Origin: Prinsepia uniflora
Taxonomy: Eukaryota > Streptophyta > Magnoliopsida > Rosales > Rosaceae
Direction: 5' to 3'
NCBI GenBank assembly: GCA_032719365.1
Contig: CM064870.1
Location: forward strand, 28,847,066 to 28,911,065
Length of the DNA: 64,000 nt
Shown here piece after piece: positions 12,364 through 25,184 of this stretch; the first letter of the stretch is position 1; every line of letters starts with the position of its first letter. The notes under the pieces are model-generated. The model saw only the letters and a list, made by a program, of their open reading frames with translations, had not been told where the DNA came from and did no database searches. The position numbers and the translations under genes were made by a program.

Positions 12364-14103
12364 ATGGAGGAGATAGGTTTGATTGAGGCTTTGTTTGAGG
12401 TATCGGAAAAATCGACATACCCAAATACAAATACAAATACAATAGAGGAGTTAATGGTGTTTTTGTGTCTTATATACATTGTCTTTGTTGTTGGTGTTGT
12501 GATTGGATGGTCATGGAAGCCCAAGTGGGAAACTTTTGAGAATGCCAAGGATAAATTAGGCTTTTGTTCTGCTTCTAAAACTTTTGATTTTTCTTTACAT
12601 TTGTCGCCGTCTTGTTCTCCACTAAAAAAACTTACTTCCGCTCCTCACTTGAATTCTTTTTCATTTCCATTCCCCAGGTTTAGGTTGTGAAGCTTGGCTC
12701 ATGAATCATGGAGTTGAAAAATCAACTATTTCACCTTTACCTTTCGTGTTTGATGAGGGCAGGTACGTGCTATTATAAAGATTCAACTTTTTTTTTATTT
12801 GTTATTTGATCAAGAAATTACGTTGTTACTTTTAATTTGATTTGTGTAGCACGTCCCAACTAAATGAAGAGAAGTCTAGTGTTGTGACTGAGGAGGATTT
12901 AGACACTTTATGTCAGCTTGTAGAAATGAAAGATTAAGGTCCTGTTTGGATACCGATGATGAAACATTTAACCTCATCCATGACCTACCAATGCTGGCAT
13001 AAGGATACCAAGGTAAAAAAGCTTTCAACTTTTAATTTTTTTAATGTTTGATTTTCTTATTACTTTTGTGTGTGTGTGTGTGCGCGCGTGTGCATATGCC
13101 ATTGTTTAATTGCTTTTGATGCTGTTGGGGGTTTGTTAGATTGGCCCTCCTGAGTATCATACCAAAACCGTGTATGAAGATGCGGCACTTGAGATAGTAA
13201 GAGGCTTCTTCTGGGATAATGAGTTTCGATTAAGATGGGATGGTATGCTTCGACTTTCAACAACACTCGAAGAGTGCCCAACGACAGGAGCCATGGTGGT
13301 TCAGTGGATACGAAAGGTCAGACTTGCCTTTCGTATACATGTTGCAACTGATAGAGAAAAACTCATCATCATTGTTTGTTATTCTTATCTCTGCAATAAC
13401 TTACTTGGTGTTGCAATTCCCATTTTTCTGCAAAGACAGGGAGTACATAATAGGTAGGCAAATATGGGAATCATGGAGGTTGTATTATTATGTAACAAAG
13501 GTAAAAGGAAACAAATTTATTTTTTATCCATAGATTTGCACGTATCAATACTTTTGTTGGATGAATTTGTCTTTGTTTTTTTTCAATTTTTTTTTTTATT
13601 ATATATAGGGAGTGCCCTATGCCTCTGTTACAAGGCACGAAAAAAAAAAGGTGGATCTGTATTACTCCAGTTGGTGCATTCAAGCAGTGGAATCAAGAAG
13701 ACCCGACAGCCAACTAACAGCCTGTGAAGTTCTACTCTTCCATCACGAAGACATGGGGATCCCATGGGAACTTGCAAAAGTTGGGATACGAAAACGAATG
13801 TGAGATACTGTCAAGAACAATGAAGTAGGCATGTGTGCCTACTAGAAAGAAAGAGCATCAAGGGCACCACTTTCTCGGCTAGCCTTTATGGCTCATATCA
13901 ACACAAAAGTAAAAACGGAATATCTCAAACTCATGGTAGTAGCCGAAGATTCATCGGAGACTGAGGTGGTGCAGCAATCAGAAAAACCTACGCGTAGACA
14001 CATACCGAAGCTCCTAATTTTGGGCGGCACAATCATCCTTGCTTGCAGTCTTGATCGGGGGCTCTTGGTGAAGACAGTGATATTCGATGCAGCTGGAGGC
14101 TGA
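12364..14103 (+). pseudogene. START-domain lipid-binding protein (Arabidopsis CP5-like), broken
   Basis: Five exon-like blocks: 12364-12762, 12850-13012, 13140-13316, 13417-13500, 13609-14103. N-terminal membrane segment with GVVIGWSWKPKW; START domain with VYEDAALEIVRGFFWDNEFR, LEECPTTGAMVVQWIRK, DREYIIGRQIWESW, VDLYYSSWCIQAVES, EVLLFHHEDMGIPWE; C-terminal hydrophobic tail KLLILGGTIILACSLDRGLL. Plant proteins of this family bind lipids and are membrane-anchored. Lesions: a one-base frameshift between about 12640 and 12690; in-frame TAA (12935-12937), TGA (13801-13803, for a conserved Trp) and TAG (13843-13845, for Gln); and the intron 3 acceptor reads CAA instead of CAG (13414-13416). GT-AG borders remain elsewhere, so it decayed in place and is not a processed copy. 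Confidence 0.9.
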
Positions 14104-14132
14104 AAAAGGTGGGGAATAAATGTAAATAAAAT

Positions 14133-14401
14133 TGTAAGACTCGTGTCCTGGAGGGAATGGCGAGTGCGAGGGGAATGGTGAAGTACCTTATATGTGTTGG
14201 CACGTACCTTCATAGTACGAGGCCTTTTGGAAGCTCACTAGTTTTGAGTTCGGTTGGAACTCCAAAGTTAAGCGAGTTTTGGCTGGTGCAATCCCATGAT
14301 GGGTGACCCACTAGGAAGTTGCATGTGAGCTCCCGAAATCAAAATCGTAAGGTTGAGGCCCAAATCGGACAATATCGTGCTAAATGGTTCGGGTCGTGAC
14401 A
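14133..14401 (+). mobile_element. Cassandra LTR (solo or remnant) with 5S rRNA-like segment
   Basis: TGTAAGACTCG... to ...GGGTCGTGACA, 269 bp. 14256-14319 resembles the 3' half of plant 5S rRNA: GGAACTCCAAAGTTAAGCG and GATGGGTGACCCACTAGGAAG, which cover the A-box and C-box regions of the polymerase III internal promoter. Cassandra terminal-repeat elements are known to carry such a 5S domain in their LTRs. It lies 30 bp after the START pseudogene stop, in the former 3' UTR. Flanks AAAAT and GAATG do not match, so no TSD is claimed. Confidence 0.85.
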
Positions 14402-15118
14402 GAATGTTAATGGTTGGGATTTGGTAATTCATATCCTGAATAATTCATAAATCTTCAACGGAAGAGAAAGTGCTCACTGACTATTATAAACCCTCGCTCT
14501 CTAACTAGAAGAAATATGTGAGGTTGCCTTTTATGTTGAATAAAGGATGTGATATTACCAGAGTATCAAGACACTTTCTTGTTGTATATAATGTAACAGA
14601 TTCTTTAGGTCTTATGTTAGTTATTTTTTTTTCTTGTTTGGTATGGAAATATTAGTTACATATTGGAAGATGAGAAGAACAATTTGATTTTTTTTCTTCA
14701 AAATGCTCTGGTTACCACTAACGAGCCACCAATGTTTCAAAGGAGTCCCAGCCATCAAATTGGGGTGCCAACTGTGGCGTTTAAATGTTGTTCATCTCCA
14801 TCTTTGCCTTTGCTATGACATTTTGAATTGATGTTCAAATTCCATCGTCAGTTTCTGCTTTAAGAAATTTGCAAATCATCAACTTTAATCAAATTGTTCT
14901 GATGAAACACATCAAGATGTTAGAAAATGTGGATTCATCTTTTGTTGGTGATGGCTTTTGTGAAGGAGATATATTGCCAACTAGAGAAGCAAAAAGAAGA
15001 AAAGGTAGTGGCACTCACATAACCATTGGAGCCTACAGGGAAAAGCGAGCTAGCCTTGGTTTTTGAGAAGATGAACTTATGAATAAATATAGACATTTAG
15101 GCTTTTGGTTTTAGAGAT
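14402..15118. other. Intergenic region, no recognised gene
   Basis: AT-rich; 14402-14640 could be the rest of the START gene 3' UTR. A 65-codon frame at 14869-15066 (contains LPTREAKRRKGSGTHITIG) has a basic patch but no family I recognise; it may be an exon remnant. No TE ends found. Confidence 0.3.
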
Positions 15119-15230
15119 GATAAACTTCGGAATAAATATAGAATGCTTTGAGTTTGAGTGTGAGAGAGTAAAGTGATAAACTTCGGAATAAATATAGAAA
15201 GCTTTGAGTTTGAGTGTGAGAGAGTAAAGT
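15119..15230. repeat. Tandem duplication, 2 x 56 bp
   Basis: 15119-15174 and 15175-15230 are nearly identical (GATAAACTTCGGAATAAATA ... GAGAGAGTAAAGT), differing by one visible base. Confidence 0.95.
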
Positions 15231-16523
15231 GTTTACATCCGAAAAAACCCTCTACACCAAAGATAATGGCTCACGAAAATTAAAGGTCCAAAATAAAGAA
15301 ACAAGCCCAACCCGAGCAACTTCGAACGTGGAGAAAAAAAAAAGGCGATGTTGACACGCGAAGAAAATAGAGGTAAGGGAGAGAATTTCTATGGAAAAAA
15401 TTGAAGCATAGGACCCACACGGGATCAGACCCGGCAAGTTGAGAGCCTCTTCACCGCCTATAAATAGAGAACAACACAACTTCTCGAAGAACCGACAATC
15501 AACCAATCATCAATTTCTGAATCTCCGAAAGCCTTTAACTAAGGTTTCATGGTTTAAAAAATGATGGCCCTTGTGGAAAAAATTGCTTCTTTCGACCTAG
15601 GAAATCAAGATGTAGCTTCTCTTCTCATCCCTTCAAGGCATTTATACAACTGCCTAACTATGTTTTTGATCACTCTAGTAGCAATGTCACAATGGTTGGC
15701 TTCATCTCTATGCATTAACCTTCTTTATGACCGCTTAGTGTCATAAGAGTTGCCTTCTTTTCGACTGCTGATTCTTTGATTGTCAATTGAGGTTTGTAGA
15801 AGCTTGACCTTCTTTCTGGTCATTCAATGTCATAAGGGTTGATTATTTCGACTACCAATTCACAGAAAGTCGTTCCGACTACTGGCTCAAGGAAAGTCAT
15901 CCCAATTACCAGCTCACAGAAAGTCAATCCGACTACCAAGTCATGGTCGGTCACTGAGGAACTCAAACCTCTTTTTCGACGTCTTGTCGTCGCTTTTGAG
16001 TGCTTTACCATCTCATGACATTATTTCCGACTGATATTCATTTTGGTTGATGATTTCTAGAATTTCTTGCTTGATACGGGCTTCAATGTGAAGTAAATAA
16101 TTTAATTTTATGTACTTTTAATTTGAGTTGTTATTCAATTCCAGTACTTTTACATTCTTGTACTTGTACTTTCATTTCGATTTTAATACAAACCATATTT
16201 TCTTAAGTAATTAGTATTCGGGATAAACCATCCATGTGTGGTTTGTGACTCACCAAGTCAGGATACTATCTTTGTTTATTAATTCGAATACTTTGATCCC
16301 GACTCGAGAAAACCTAGGACCATTGACCATTTAATTACTGAAATAACAATGTCGAACTTGAATATCATAGCGAAATAATTTTTGAACTTGGGCTACACTG
16401 GAAAGAAAATATTTTAAGTTCTTGAAAAAGGCATTGAAAAGAATAGCTTAGGCTAGTTCTTGTCCGCCTCCCTCACAATCGCTTTGATCAGAAGAAAGGT
16501 TCTTCAATCGAAAATGGAACCCA
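15231..16523 (+). mobile_element. Probable 5' part (LTR and leader) of a second Ty3-gypsy element
   Basis: This is joined across the solo LTR to the gag at 19785, so it is likely the LTR and leader of that element. A TATA-like CCTATAAATAGAG lies at 15458-15470. A roughly 30-bp degenerate repeat (GAAAGTC...CCGACTACC) occurs three or four times at 15865-15960. I found no clear LTR ends or primer site, so borders are uncertain. Confidence 0.45.
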
Positions 16524-19500
16524 TGTCAGGACCCACCCCCAATCCCCCGGGATTAAGGGCTAAGTCCTACTCCCGTCTAACTTACGTATGACACGAAGGC
16601 TAAACCGACATCCAACCCCCATGTGATACGTAAGTCGGACAAGGGATTCTCGATCCGACCGTCCTTAAAAGCTTCCGGACTTCCCACAGTGTGCAGACTC
16701 TACTGTGGATCAAGTGTGTGATGTCTCCGTCTCTCTCGACCAACAGCCTGCATCGCAATAACCTGGAGGGTATCGAAAACATGAAAAGACTGTGAGTGGA
16801 CAAAAATAAAGTGTAGGTTTAAAATTAGTTCATAAAACAAGTACATTTATACCCTCCAATTAAAAAAACCAATGCATGCATATCAAATCCATGTTATAAA
16901 ACCATTCAATATTCCGGTTAAGCAAACCATGTAAGAAAAACTGAACACAGGTTCCTTTTCCCAAATCCCGGGCCTCAGCCCAAAACCATCGAAAACCATT
17001 TCATTCGGACAGAGACCAAAACATTAGAAAACCTTTATTGAAAACCATCATCATCAAAACTCAGTGAAATCCAAACACATGTGAAACCACATATCCATCC
17101 ATCGAACCTGCTGGATCTATCCGAGTCTTTAAACTCAATCCAGGCCTCAATATAATCTGAGTCTTTAAACTCCCGAGTCTTTAAACTCAATAGGCCAACG
17201 GGGGAAATATTAATATCCGAGTCTTTAAACTCCCGAGTCTTTAAACTCAATCCGGGTCTTTAAACCCAATCCAGGCCCGCCCCCGTCATAACATATCCAG
17301 GTCTTTAAACCCAATAACCAGATCCAGCAAATCCATTCCATGACCACTATCCATATCCAAATCCGAATCCGCAATCTCATCAGGATCCCAGATCCAAACC
17401 CATAACTCATATCCATATCCATTTCCAAATCCGAGTTCGAAACCATCATTCCGTAAGCCGGCATCCGGAATAACCATTCCGAACCCAAACCCGGAAATCC
17501 ACTTTCAAGTTCCCAAAATCGAATCTAAAATCGTCATTTCGAAATCCGATTCAAAAACCCGAAATCACATTCTTGAAAACCACTTTTCTGAACTGGGCTT
17601 CAAGCCCGAATTTACTTTCCAAATCCATTTGAAATCATTGAAATCAAATTATATGTCAAGCCTCAAAAGTAAATCATCGAAACCCTCGTCAAATCATAAG
17701 ATAAACTAAAACCTCGTAAAACGTGCACTTACGTTATAATCTCGAAATTCGTAAAACCGTAAACATAAAGATCATAAATCAAATCATATAATTACATATA
17801 GAAAACATATAAAAACATATATGCATGCATCATAAGTTAGAAAGCAAAGTCCACTCACAGACCATCTGCGACACCGCCTCGATACGCGTGCAATTACGCT
17901 TCCCAGGCTAATCCACTATCGCCGGCTTTCCCGAACCTGTCCAAATCCCACAATAGGGTCACTAACTACTTCATAATGATCACACTTAAACCCCGTAATT
18001 TTCTTGTACTTTTAACCGAGGCCTAAAACCTTCGGACATCCCGAAACCTATCGAGACGATGTCCGATTGACTCGAAACCAGCGCCAAAATGTTCGTTACA
18101 TCGAATACTTTCATAGTCGTGTTGGAACCTTCCTCAAAAGGCGTTCCACACGCCCACTCGTGTCGCCTGAAGTGGCTGCGCGTGGGCCTCATGCGCGTCT
18201 ACTGTTCATCTTCAACCTTGGGACAGACCCGGTCCTGTTCAGACAGGTCCAACCCGAACCGGCGTGGGCGATTTTTGTCCATTTTTCATCCAAAATCGAT
18301 CCTAGTTCCTTGCTTAAGTTCGTCCAAGCTTCTAGGATCGTTCTAAGTAATTAAAAACACAAAATTGGGCTTAACTAATTACCTTCGCGATTTGCAGAAA
18401 ACTCCTAAATATTCCTCCTCTTTCCTAGCAACAACCATCGACCTCTGACCATGGCTTCCCTTCCCTGAGCTCGTCTCAACTTCCAAAAACACCCCTGACT
18501 CATCAAACTGATAAATAACGGTCAAGTCTCAAGTTGCCAGGTTTGAACCGTGGCAGAGGAAACAGAGGAATTCAGAAATGTCTTACCTTCTCTCTCGCCG
18601 ACCGTCAAGGCCTCCACCGTAGTCCTAAGGTCATCCTAGTCCCCTTTTCCTCACTACTCACTGCAACAGATGAAAGGCACAGAGGTTGCACGTAGAGATT
18701 TTTCACGGCAATGCCACAGTTCCCTCTCTGCTCTGTCTTCTCACACTCACACAACGTCTCATTTGTTCCTCTTCTCACACAATCCTACTTGATCGACTCA
18801 CTCCCTTAATCTCTCTTGTTTTCACTCAAACACACACAACCAACACTGAACTCACACAACTGAACCAAAAATGCACGGTTCCCTCTGCCCTGTTTTTAAG
18901 TTAATCGATCAATACGGGAGAAAAAGCTAGAACCGCCCAGAAATTACCCACGTGTCCTTATCTCCCAAATCTGGTGAAAATATCCAATTCCTTAGAGACA
19001 GATATCCCTCTCTGGTTGCTCACACATCCCAAAGGTTGACCAAAAGACTATTTTGCCCCTAGTGCTTAAATTACCATTTTGCCCTTCACATACTTAGACT
19101 CGTAACTCAATCGTCTGACGTCCGATAACGGCGTGCCGCCTATCGTTGGACTCAGGACATCGAGAGCTTCCTAACGGTCCTGAAGTTCGTGAAAATTCCA
19201 TATTGTAAGAAAAGTCAACAAATTGCTCCTTTTTAACGAAATTACGAAAATGCCCTCGAATTTCCGAACGTCATAACTTTTTCCTCGGATGTCGGAATCG
19301 GACGTGCCACCTGTCTATGAACTCGTGACGTCCCGAACTACGTCACGATCATCGGTTAAAATCCATATGACCGCCCGTACTAACAGTCAACATTTTTGCC
19401 CATTCTAGGGGGAAAATCGTCATTTTGCACCGTCCGTCCGAAAGCTTCCAACTATTCACCGATTAACTTCACTAATCCGTCATTAATAACTAATCTAATC

Positions 19501-19525
19501 CCGATTTCCGGGACGGGTCGTTACA
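16524..19525 (-). mobile_element. Solo LTR, 3002 bp, minus orientation
   Basis: TGTCAGGACCC... to ...GGGTCGTTACA on the plus strand; TSD ACCCA at 16519-16523 and 19526-19530. Contains the terminal hairpin arms ACTTACGTAT (16580-16589) and ATACGTAAGT (16626-16635), the GTGAGTGGAC/GTCCACTCAC pair (about 16790 and 17862), GCATGCAT boxes, palindrome array, and TGACGT-8 bp-ACGTCA (19326-19345). Inserted upstream of the gag of another Ty3 element. Confidence 0.93.
17123..17312. repeat. Palindromic 14-mer array in solo LTR
   Basis: GAGTCTTTAAACTC at 17123, 17159, 17175, 17219 and 17235; GGGTCTTTAAACCC at 17254; a worn unit at 17299. Several units are paired with only 2 bp between them. Confidence 0.9.
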
Positions 19526-19784
19526 ACCCATTTACACTGTTTAGTAGCAGTTCTCTACTAGTGGAAAACCTGCACCTAAGTTGAAAAACCCATTTGCTTC
19601 CTAGTTTGCCCATCTAGGGATCAACCATGGCTAAAGGCCCATCACACTTAGCTTATCTAACATCTCTACACTTCACAATTCACAAGAAAAGATATCCCCA
19701 CTAGTAGTCCGCCTCCCTTACTCTGCAAACCAGATTCTGCGCGGAGGTCCTTCAAGGGTTGCCTCGGGACATTCGGCTCCTAAA

Positions 19785-20668
19785 ATGAGAAAAAATATTT
19801 TAGGATCAGATGAGGAACCGCCCCCTAATAAAGGCTCATCCCACGCTACAGAACCTTATGCTCTAATGTATGAAATGAATGAACCAAGGTGTTTCATAAC
19901 ATGTCAACTAGCACCTCCTCTAAGAATCACTGGCTCGACCTATAGAAAGCCTTATCAGGCTTATATAGACCAGGTCAACCTCTTCCCCAAGAATTTCAAG
20001 CGGCCAATGTTCACACTCTTTAATAGAGATAACAACACATCATCCTTAGAGCACATTGGGAGGTTGTCATCCCAATGCGTGGTCGTTAAAGATAACCCTT
20101 ACCTCACGTTACGATTTTTTAATAGCTCCCTATCTAGATATGCTTTTTCTTGGTACACTTCATTACCAAAGGCATCCATCCATACTTAGGGGCAAATGAA
20201 AGTCAAGTTACATGAGGAGTTCTATAGGACTAAGCCCGAGGTTACTATCAACGACATGACCATCCTAAGGCAGGGTGAGCATGAGACCACAGAGGACTTC
20301 ATCGCTAGGTTCAAAATGATTAAAATAACGTGCATGTTTTCTATAAACAATGCCCATATTGTGGCTATCGCAGAACGAGGCTTGAGGTTTTCCCTCAGGA
20401 AGAAGTTCGATGACACTACCTTCTCTGATTTCCAAGAGATAGTGGTGTCAACAACCAGATTTGAAAGGCTGCTTGAGGAAGAACAACGGTAGAGGTACAA
20501 CTCTAAAGTTCCATCGTCTTATAAGAATAAAATCCATGTACACCAATTAGAGCACCAGGAACTCTAAGAAGAATTGAAGGTAGTGAAATAGGAACATAAG
20601 TTAGAGGTGGAAATAGTCAAAATCCTAACACCAAGATATGGACTTGTGACCCTCAGATCACTAGTCAA
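19785..20668 (+). pseudogene. Ty3-gypsy gag, first part
   Basis: Capsid-like gag of the class with KPYQAYIDQVNLFPKNFKRP, LEHIGRLSSQC, LTLRFFNSSLSRYAFSWY and the next block FYRTKPEVTINDMTILRQ, TTEDFIARFKMI, FDDTTFSDFQEIVV. An in-frame TAG at 20187-20189 replaces the Trp expected before Gln-Met. More stops follow after 20490. Interrupted at 20669 by a solo LTR; the C-terminal part resumes at 23372. The family packages element RNA; this copy is dead. Confidence 0.88.
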
Positions 20669-20669
20669 T

Positions 20670-23371
20670 TGACACGACCCATTCCAATCCCCCTGGATTA
20701 TCGTGGGATGCGCCATGCTTCCGTCTGACACCACGTGCTAGACCAGGGATGAAACCATAACCCCCTCGGGGGTTACCAGAGTATGCAGTGACATGTGGAG
20801 TCCGCAACGGTAATATGTCTCAATCAAAACACAATGAAAACGTGGTTGAGCCATCTTTTCAAATCAAAACACAATGAAAACATGGCCCAAATCAAAACCA
20901 CGTAGGGACTTCGCCCAAATCAAATCACATGGGTTTCATCTCAAAACCAAATCATGTAGGGTCTCAGCCCAAAACAATCTCATAAAACATCTCAATAAGG
21001 CCTCTTCCCGAACATAAACTCACATCCAGAGTCTCATGAAAACATGTTCACCAATCCTCTTTATCCAATATCCAATCATCTCTCATCATCACCAGTCATT
21101 ATATCAGCACTATGCATGCTACTTGGGATTACACATTCGAATATACACTAGGCTCGGAGCCTGTGGCTTGACGTCTAGGTGCTCTAACTCAGGATCACAC
21201 ATCACACATGATGGTTACATCTGAGCGATAGCATCTATAGGATTGGAACCCTTGGCTCGACGTCTGAAAGGTCCATTTCTGACACTCCAGCATGCAGTGT
21301 CATGTGACCGCACCAGGATCACACATCCTACTAGATGGTCGACGTCTGGAGGCTATCATCACATCATAAAGGATGGTCGTGTGGTTCACTTCCCAAATCA
21401 TCTCAAAGGGGCCCACGCTCGAAATATAGTTTATCAAATTCGTTTCCACAAAACCATCATAAGAACAATGTTTAAAACATTTCATAAATCCAGAATTCCT
21501 CGAACCCTATCGAATCCAAACTTGTAAATCCATAACAGGTTCACAACCAGAAATATCATATATTCCATGTTTAACTATACTCTAAGTCAAACCATAAATC
21601 AACTTGGACACAAGCCCAAATATTATTTTCAAATCCGAAAACCATTTCATATTTCAAATCATTGTTCAAAATCCCCTTTGACTATAATCCAAGTCAAAGT
21701 CCGTAATCAAATGGGTCTCGTGCCCAAAATAGCATTTCACGCATTTCCTTGAAATCATTCATTCAAATCATATAACTCACATGCACATATAAAACTCGAC
21801 CAAAGCCCAAGCATAATATAAAACATAAATCTTCTAAATACATGCATACTAACATTTCCTATAAAAATGTCAAACAAACATACTCAAAGCATATGCAAAC
21901 AATGCATATAAAACCATGTCAATAAAACATATAAAACATTTATGCATGCATCATTTTATAAAGCAAGCATCCACTCACAGACCGTCCGTGTTGCGCGCTC
22001 AAATCCTGCGTCGTAAGTCACTATGGGGTTAATCCATCATCTCCGGGATGTCCGGACCTGTCCAAACCATACCCAAAGGTTACTACCAACCTATAAAAGT
22101 CCTAATCATAAAGTCTCAAAACTCCGAGAATAGTCAACGTGTCCCGAACACGCTTCCCTAGGCTACCTCTAAATGACCTATCAAACGATTTCCGATCGAA
22201 CTGAAACTACCACCATTAGTTTCAGAACGTCGAAAACTTTCGAACAAGACTAGTTTAACCTCAAAATTTGTGCCCACACGCCCTCACATGCCAGTCAAAG
22301 TTTGATTAACAAAAAGTCAACAGTTAGCGGTCAACTGTCAAAGTCAATGCTAACATCATCAAAGTCAACATTGACGTCATCAAAGTTAACGCTGACGCAT
22401 CAAAGTCAACGCTGATGTCATCGTGCTCGCAGGAGACGACGACCGGCGCCGTCGCTAGCTAAAATCCTCCATTTTGTCCAATTTTTCAAACCTTCATAAC
22501 TCTCTCATTTCTCAACCAAATCCTACGTTCCATATATGGAATTCTATCTACTCGGGCCATGGAATCCAAATCTGAACTCGGAATTGAGAGAAATTGCCTG
22601 GTTGTAAAGATATGGCCTCCCAAAGTTTTCGGCCAAACTTTGAATCCTTCTTCCGGCTACTCCCGTCGTCCAAAACCTTTCCTTTTTGCACCTACAGGCT
22701 CGTATGAGCTCCAAGAACATGAATATGGGCTTAGAATCGATTCAAAACATCAAGAATCAAAACCCAAATTCAAAGTCCCACGGGTAACCTTTTGTTTCAC
22801 GGGTTCCTCCGTCGTCCACAGCGGCTCAGCCATCCTGCCACCGTCTCTCATCCTCCCTCACTCTCAGTCCCTCTCTGTGGTCTCAGTTTTTGCAAGCAAG
22901 AAAATGGAAAATGGAAAATGGTAAATGGTGGCGGATGGGTTTCGGGTGGATGGATGAAGGAAGAAGAAAAATGAAGATGAAGATGGTTGCATGAATTAAA
23001 TGTAATGCGGCGTAGGGTGGGTGACAAGTGTCACTCATCCTATGGTCTCAATTCTGATATTTTGGGTCCACTAAAGACAAACCCATTTGAAAACCGTGCA
23101 ACCATAAATGCAATCGAACCTTTTGTGACTCGTAACTTTCCCGTACGATGTCCGATTTCGATATACCGCCTGTCTACGGACTTATATCGTCTCGATATAC
23201 ATAATCATCCTTGGTCCACATGCATTGGACTTCTCGGGTCAAAAGTCAACTTTTTACCCTTTCTAGGGGCAAAATTGTAATTTTACTCCGATCGTCTGAT
23301 AATCTTCGATTAATCCTGATTAATCCTTAATTAATTCTTGTTAATCACAAAATTTGGGATGGGTCCTTACA
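20670..23371 (-). mobile_element. Solo LTR, 2702 bp, minus orientation, inside gag
   Basis: TGACACGACCC... to ...GGATGGGTCCTTACA. Flanks TCAAT (20665-20669) and TCAAG (23372-23376) match at 4 of 5 and fit a TSD with one later change. The gag reading continues on the right side, confirming insertion. The array site (about 20880-21400) carries CCCAAA/GGG-type and GACGTC-type units, not the 14-mers. A minisatellite of TTGAC/TGACGTCA words lies at 22340-22422. Confidence 0.9.
22340..22422. repeat. Degenerate minisatellite (about 20-24 bp unit)
   Basis: Four or five copies of a unit like ATCAAAGTCAACGCTGACGT. Each carries GTCAAC (W-box core on one strand) and often TGACGTCA or TGATGTCA. The equivalent place in the related LTR at 43270-43390 and its partner at 48186-48290 has a similar but different set of GGTCAA/GAGTCAAC units. 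Confidence 0.75.
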
Positions 23372-23740
23372 TCAAGCCTACTCGAAATCAGAAGATAATC
23401 ATGCCAAGCAGCGACCTATTCACAAATAAAACACCAATGTTTAGTTCCTATTCGTTTAACCTTACCAACGCGGAAGAAATCTATGATGAGCTGGCAAGGG
23501 CTAAGGTAATCAAACCGAATTCCAAGCAAGAATTTCCCAAACTCGAAGATCTTATGGGCAAACAATTTTGTAAATGGCATGCGTCATTACACCATGGCAC
23601 GGCCAACTATGTCCGATTAAGGGATATAATCCAGAGGCACATTGCGTTAGCACCAATACCTAAGGCCCCGATGGGTGTGGATACAAATTCATTCCCGGCA
23701 CCGTCAGTCAATATGGTTAATCTCCTTCCCCCACTTTTCC
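23372..23740 (+). pseudogene. Ty3-gypsy gag, C-terminal part
   Basis: Continues the gag cut at 20669: YSFNLTNAEEIYDELARAKV, KLEDLMGKQFCKWHASLHH, and VDTNSFPAPSVNMV. In related gags the segment CKWHHSWTHSTNNC is a zinc-binding-like motif; here the last Cys is replaced (HGTANYVRLRD). No pol follows, so the element is truncated near 23740. Confidence 0.85.
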
Positions 23741-25184
23741 ACACTAGTAAAACTACAAAATGTGGATTCGTAAAGCTACTTTACTCAATATTTTGTATTT
23801 GCTTTTTGTATGTGTTCCAGTTATCAAATTACTTGGTGTATGTTTTCCCATTGTCAGAAAATGATTCCAGTGCACAAAATGATTAGAAAGGTGCTTGGTG
23901 GCACAGTAGCTTCAGTGTTCACTCAGGTGATTGTCAATCTTTGTTATTTTTAGTTTGTTATTCAAATAATAGTTTCCAACCTAGATAAATGTTATTTAAT
24001 GTTTAGTGAAAATGAGTTTTTATGTTTATCAAGACTCAAAAGGGCGTATGGAACAATATATGTTGAGCCTTGAGAAGAGAAATGCATAACTTGTGTTTCG
24101 GGTCCACTGAAAAGGTCCATATATGTGACATGAGAATGACTTACCTACTCAACCCTCCTCCCCTCGTAAGCATTATTTTCCCTAAGTTTTAAATTTTTTG
24201 TTCATGTCTATGATAGGTTTTGTGGAAAAAAGTTAGTCCTTATGCATCAGATGGACAAGGAGCACATTTTATTTTGAATTCTCTAAGCCTTTGATGACTA
24301 TGGATCGCCTTCAACAGGTTCATGTGCTGTTTTTTAATTTTTAGCAACCTAAAAGTTAGTGGTGGCGATGATTATTGTTATCACTCGCTCGTTTGATTTT
24401 TCCACTTAGAGAACTAATAAGAAGTTGGAGTAAAAGCAATATAATTTAATATTTGAGTCATTTAATTCTAAAGAAAGAAATTATAAACTTGAAATTTATT
24501 TAGAAATTCTTATATCAAAAGGCTAAAATGCTAAAATTCATATAAACCGGAACTCAATATTCTACCATACAAAATTTTTTCATCGTCAAACCACCAATCC
24601 AAAAGTTAGTATTCACGACAGCACACGCTTGGGTCATATCACATTTTTGGCCCGTATGCACAAGAACCTCCTACATTTTTATGGACGAGACGAGACAACA
24701 TATCATAGGCCATTGACAGTAACTCAGTTCCAGCTACATAGTACCAATGTGACACATCTTCAAGGTAGGAAAAATTCGTAATCAATCATGTGGACCGTGT
24801 CAACCACTTCCCCACCACCCGAAGGGAAAGACTGCAACCGTACTCAAGAGTCTCTCCTTGAATTGAAGCCCTGCTTAAGCTACACTCTAGTACATAACTG
24901 GCATAATGGATATGTGAGCTATGATATTTAATCAAAACTATTAGTAGACAACAAGCACGACACCAAATGAATTTTACTTAGAAGAAACCAACATAAAATC
25001 AACGCTATTAATCTTCCAGCTAGTTGCAAGTCAAAAGCTTTCAGTAGGTAATGCCAGAGCTATCTTAAAAGTGCAAACACTTGAGAAATATCCTCAACTT
25101 GAAACCAAAATTTGGACTTGGATCGTTCATAAAATGCCTAAATACGATAATTTAAAAAAAAAAAAAAAAGCTGATATGGAATCC
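23741..25184. other. Intergenic, AT-rich, no recognised gene
   Basis: Short exon-like stretches on the plus strand (for example IPVHKMIRKVLGGTVASVFTQ encoded around 23860-23930, ending at a GTGATT) do not match a family I know. On the minus strand 24639-24765 reads about 38 codons (SHWYYVAGTELLSMAYDML) to a stop, possibly the last exon of an unseen gene or a relic. 25134-25170 with an A16 run is probably the RPP1 3' UTR. Confidence 0.3.

Noticed and set aside
14256..14319. 5S rRNA gene
   Set aside because: Only the 3' half of 5S is similar and it lies inside a Cassandra LTR; the same holds at 43955-44010 and 59485-59560.
23338..23886. 182-codon frame taken as one protein
   Set aside because: Its first codons are LTR sequence; only 23372-23740 is gag. 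The rest is unrelated AT-rich DNA.
24639..24765. Possible terminal exon on the minus strand (SHWYYVAGTELLSMAYDML)
   Set aside because: Only about 38 codons, no splice partner found and no family recognised; mentioned in the gap entry only.
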